In this document: positions 27,612-33,388 of the stretch, one piece after another | How the letters are laid out: each line of letters begins with the position of its first letter | Numbering within the stretch: the stretch's first letter is position 1 | DNA from: Comamonadaceae bacterium | GTDB taxonomy: Bacteria; Pseudomonadota; Gammaproteobacteria; Burkholderiales; Burkholderiaceae_C | Assembly: GCA_025356545.1 (NCBI GenBank) | Contig: JANXSU010000269.1 | Coordinates: forward strand, 1 to 33,388 | DNA: 33,388 nucleotides | Direction: 5' to 3' | Notes under the pieces: generated by a model | What the model was told of the DNA's origin: nothing | Databases searched by the model: none | What the model saw: the letters and a program-made list of their open reading frames with translations, nothing else | Translations under genes and position numbers: made by a program

Positions 27612-28147
27612 GACGGTTCTTTTCCCCAAAAAGCTGGCTTGAATCGGAACAACCAAGCCAGCAAATTGGCCGGAAACTGTTCAATGCTCTGGTTGTAATC
27701 TTGGACTCGGCGCTTGAACTCATCTCTGTCACGCTCGGCTTGTAAAGAGATGTCCTCCCACTGCTTCTGCAAAGCCTCTGGCAGAGGGTCTCCCGCCAGG
27801 TCTTGGGGTTCTCTGCACACTCGAATCCAAGAGCCATGTAGGACTTCGTGCGCTGTTTCTAACGCTCGCATCACAAGACTATCCAAGGGGCGCGCTGCGG
27901 CCGCTTTCAGCGAGGTATCGAATTGCAGTACAGCGTTGAACAAGCCCGCTCGTGCGGTGAGTCGGTCATCAATGACCGATGCCTCAAAGTGGCCATGCAA
28001 CAACAACACATAGTGCCCGTATTGCGACTGTAGGGGTACAAAAGCAGCTATCGCCTGCGCGCGCAAACGCACGAGTCGGTTATAGGCACCGACCCCCCAA
28101 AACAAAATAACAGCGCAAAAAATCCAGGGGAAAACGGAGGTGCTCAT
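27608..28147 (-). CDS. LemA-family-like membrane protein
   Basis: Small protein of 179 aa from ATG 28147, with one N-terminal membrane segment (STSVFPWIFCAVILFWGVGAYNRLV) and a mostly helical remainder. Seen: AYNRLVRLRAQAIAAFVPLQSQYGHYVLLL and the C-terminal DEFKRRVQDYNQSIEQFPANLLAWLFRFKPAFW. This tail is the LemA-type YN-x-I-x-x-FP-x-x-L-x-A pattern. The track start at 28177 is a TTG and is rejected. Function is not established. It is first in the rsmB-ntrYX cluster and begins just downstream of the rpoC terminator. Confidence 0.78.
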   Translation of the reverse strand: MSTSVFPWIFCAVILFWGVGAYNRLVRLRAQAIAAFVPLQSQYGHYVLLLHGHFEASVIDDRLTARAGLFNAVLQFDTSLKAAAARPLDSLVMRALETAHEVLHGSWIRVCREPQDLAGDPLPEALQKQWEDISLQAERDRDEFKRRVQDYNQSIEQFPANLLAWLFRFKPAFWGKEPS

Positions 28148-28202
28148 TGCTGTGTTGTGCCTCAATTCATCTGCCAATCAACCTTCTCAAGCCAACATGG
28201 AA

Positions 28203-28237
28203 AATGCGCCAAGCCCCTCAACGGCGCTTGGCGCATT
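28203..28237 (-). terminator. rpoC (rpoBC operon) terminator
   Basis: On the minus strand AATGCGCCAAGC and GCTTGGCGCATT form a perfect 12-bp stem with an 11-nt loop, followed by TTCC (TTTT counting the stem end). It begins 21 bases after the rpoC stop. The T-run is short, but the stem is strong and well placed. Confidence 0.75.
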
Positions 28238-28258
28238 ATCTAAGAAGTCTTACTGAAC

Positions 28259-32467
<4,209 letters not shown>

Positions 32468-32490
32468 GGTTTAAATCCTTTGCCTGTGAA

Positions 32491-33388
<898 letters not shown>

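Overview
The window is a GC-rich bacterial chromosome segment. The gene content and protein style point to a betaproteobacterium of the order Burkholderiales, most likely Comamonadaceae (Rhodoferax/Polaromonas/Limnohabitans-like). The signs are the Bug-type periplasmic receptors, the monomeric NADP isocitrate dehydrogenase, the rsmB-DUF4390-ntrY-ntrX block, and the rpoBC and tRNA sequences. This placement is inferred from family recognition; no search was run.

Layout. 1-3427: a type I restriction HsdR subunit cut by the left edge. 3501-8119: a complete branched-chain-amino-acid-type ABC importer operon (livG-livF-SBP-livH-livM) with a hairpin plus T-run between the binding protein and the permeases. 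8133-8732: a MazE/MazF-like toxin-antitoxin pair behind a perfect dyad; the antitoxin frame is broken at a G run. 8788-9231: a secreted FKBP-type PPIase. 9232-9878: decayed or non-coding DNA holding a small gene with an in-frame TGA and a strongly structured element. 9879-15612 (minus strand): icd, recG and a Bug receptor gene. 15728-16831: queA. 17123-18442: aceA with a 22-bp perfect palindrome upstream. 18467-19453 (minus): a second orphan Bug receptor, divergent from a class II aldolase/adducin gene that is followed 4 bp later by tgt and then by an exported metallo-beta-lactamase-fold hydrolase. 22376-22633: a bidirectional terminator and two tRNA genes (Gly-GCC, Phe-GAA) on the minus strand. 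22690-28147 (minus): a tightly overlapping operon lemA-like - rsmB - DUF4390 - ntrY-like kinase - short ntrX-like regulator. 28201-33388 (minus): rpoC with its terminator and the 3' part of rpoB.

How the genes relate. icd and aceA compete for isocitrate at the TCA/glyoxylate branch point, and both carry a closely related GTCTTATATA-centred dyad upstream, which suggests a shared regulator. queA and tgt both serve queuosine modification of tRNA but are separated here by about 3.4 kb. The rest is mostly core housekeeping DNA with small accessory insertions: the restriction gene, the toxin-antitoxin pair, the 9.2-9.9 kb scar, and two palindromic repeat elements lodged in frame inside recG.

The points I consider most worth checking are the recG palindromes (one with compensatory arm changes), the shared icd/aceA dyad, LivF and LivG sequence deviations that fall in the same composite ATP site, the structured element at 9.7-9.8 kb, and the antitoxin frameshift. 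I did not find a clearly new multi-gene system.
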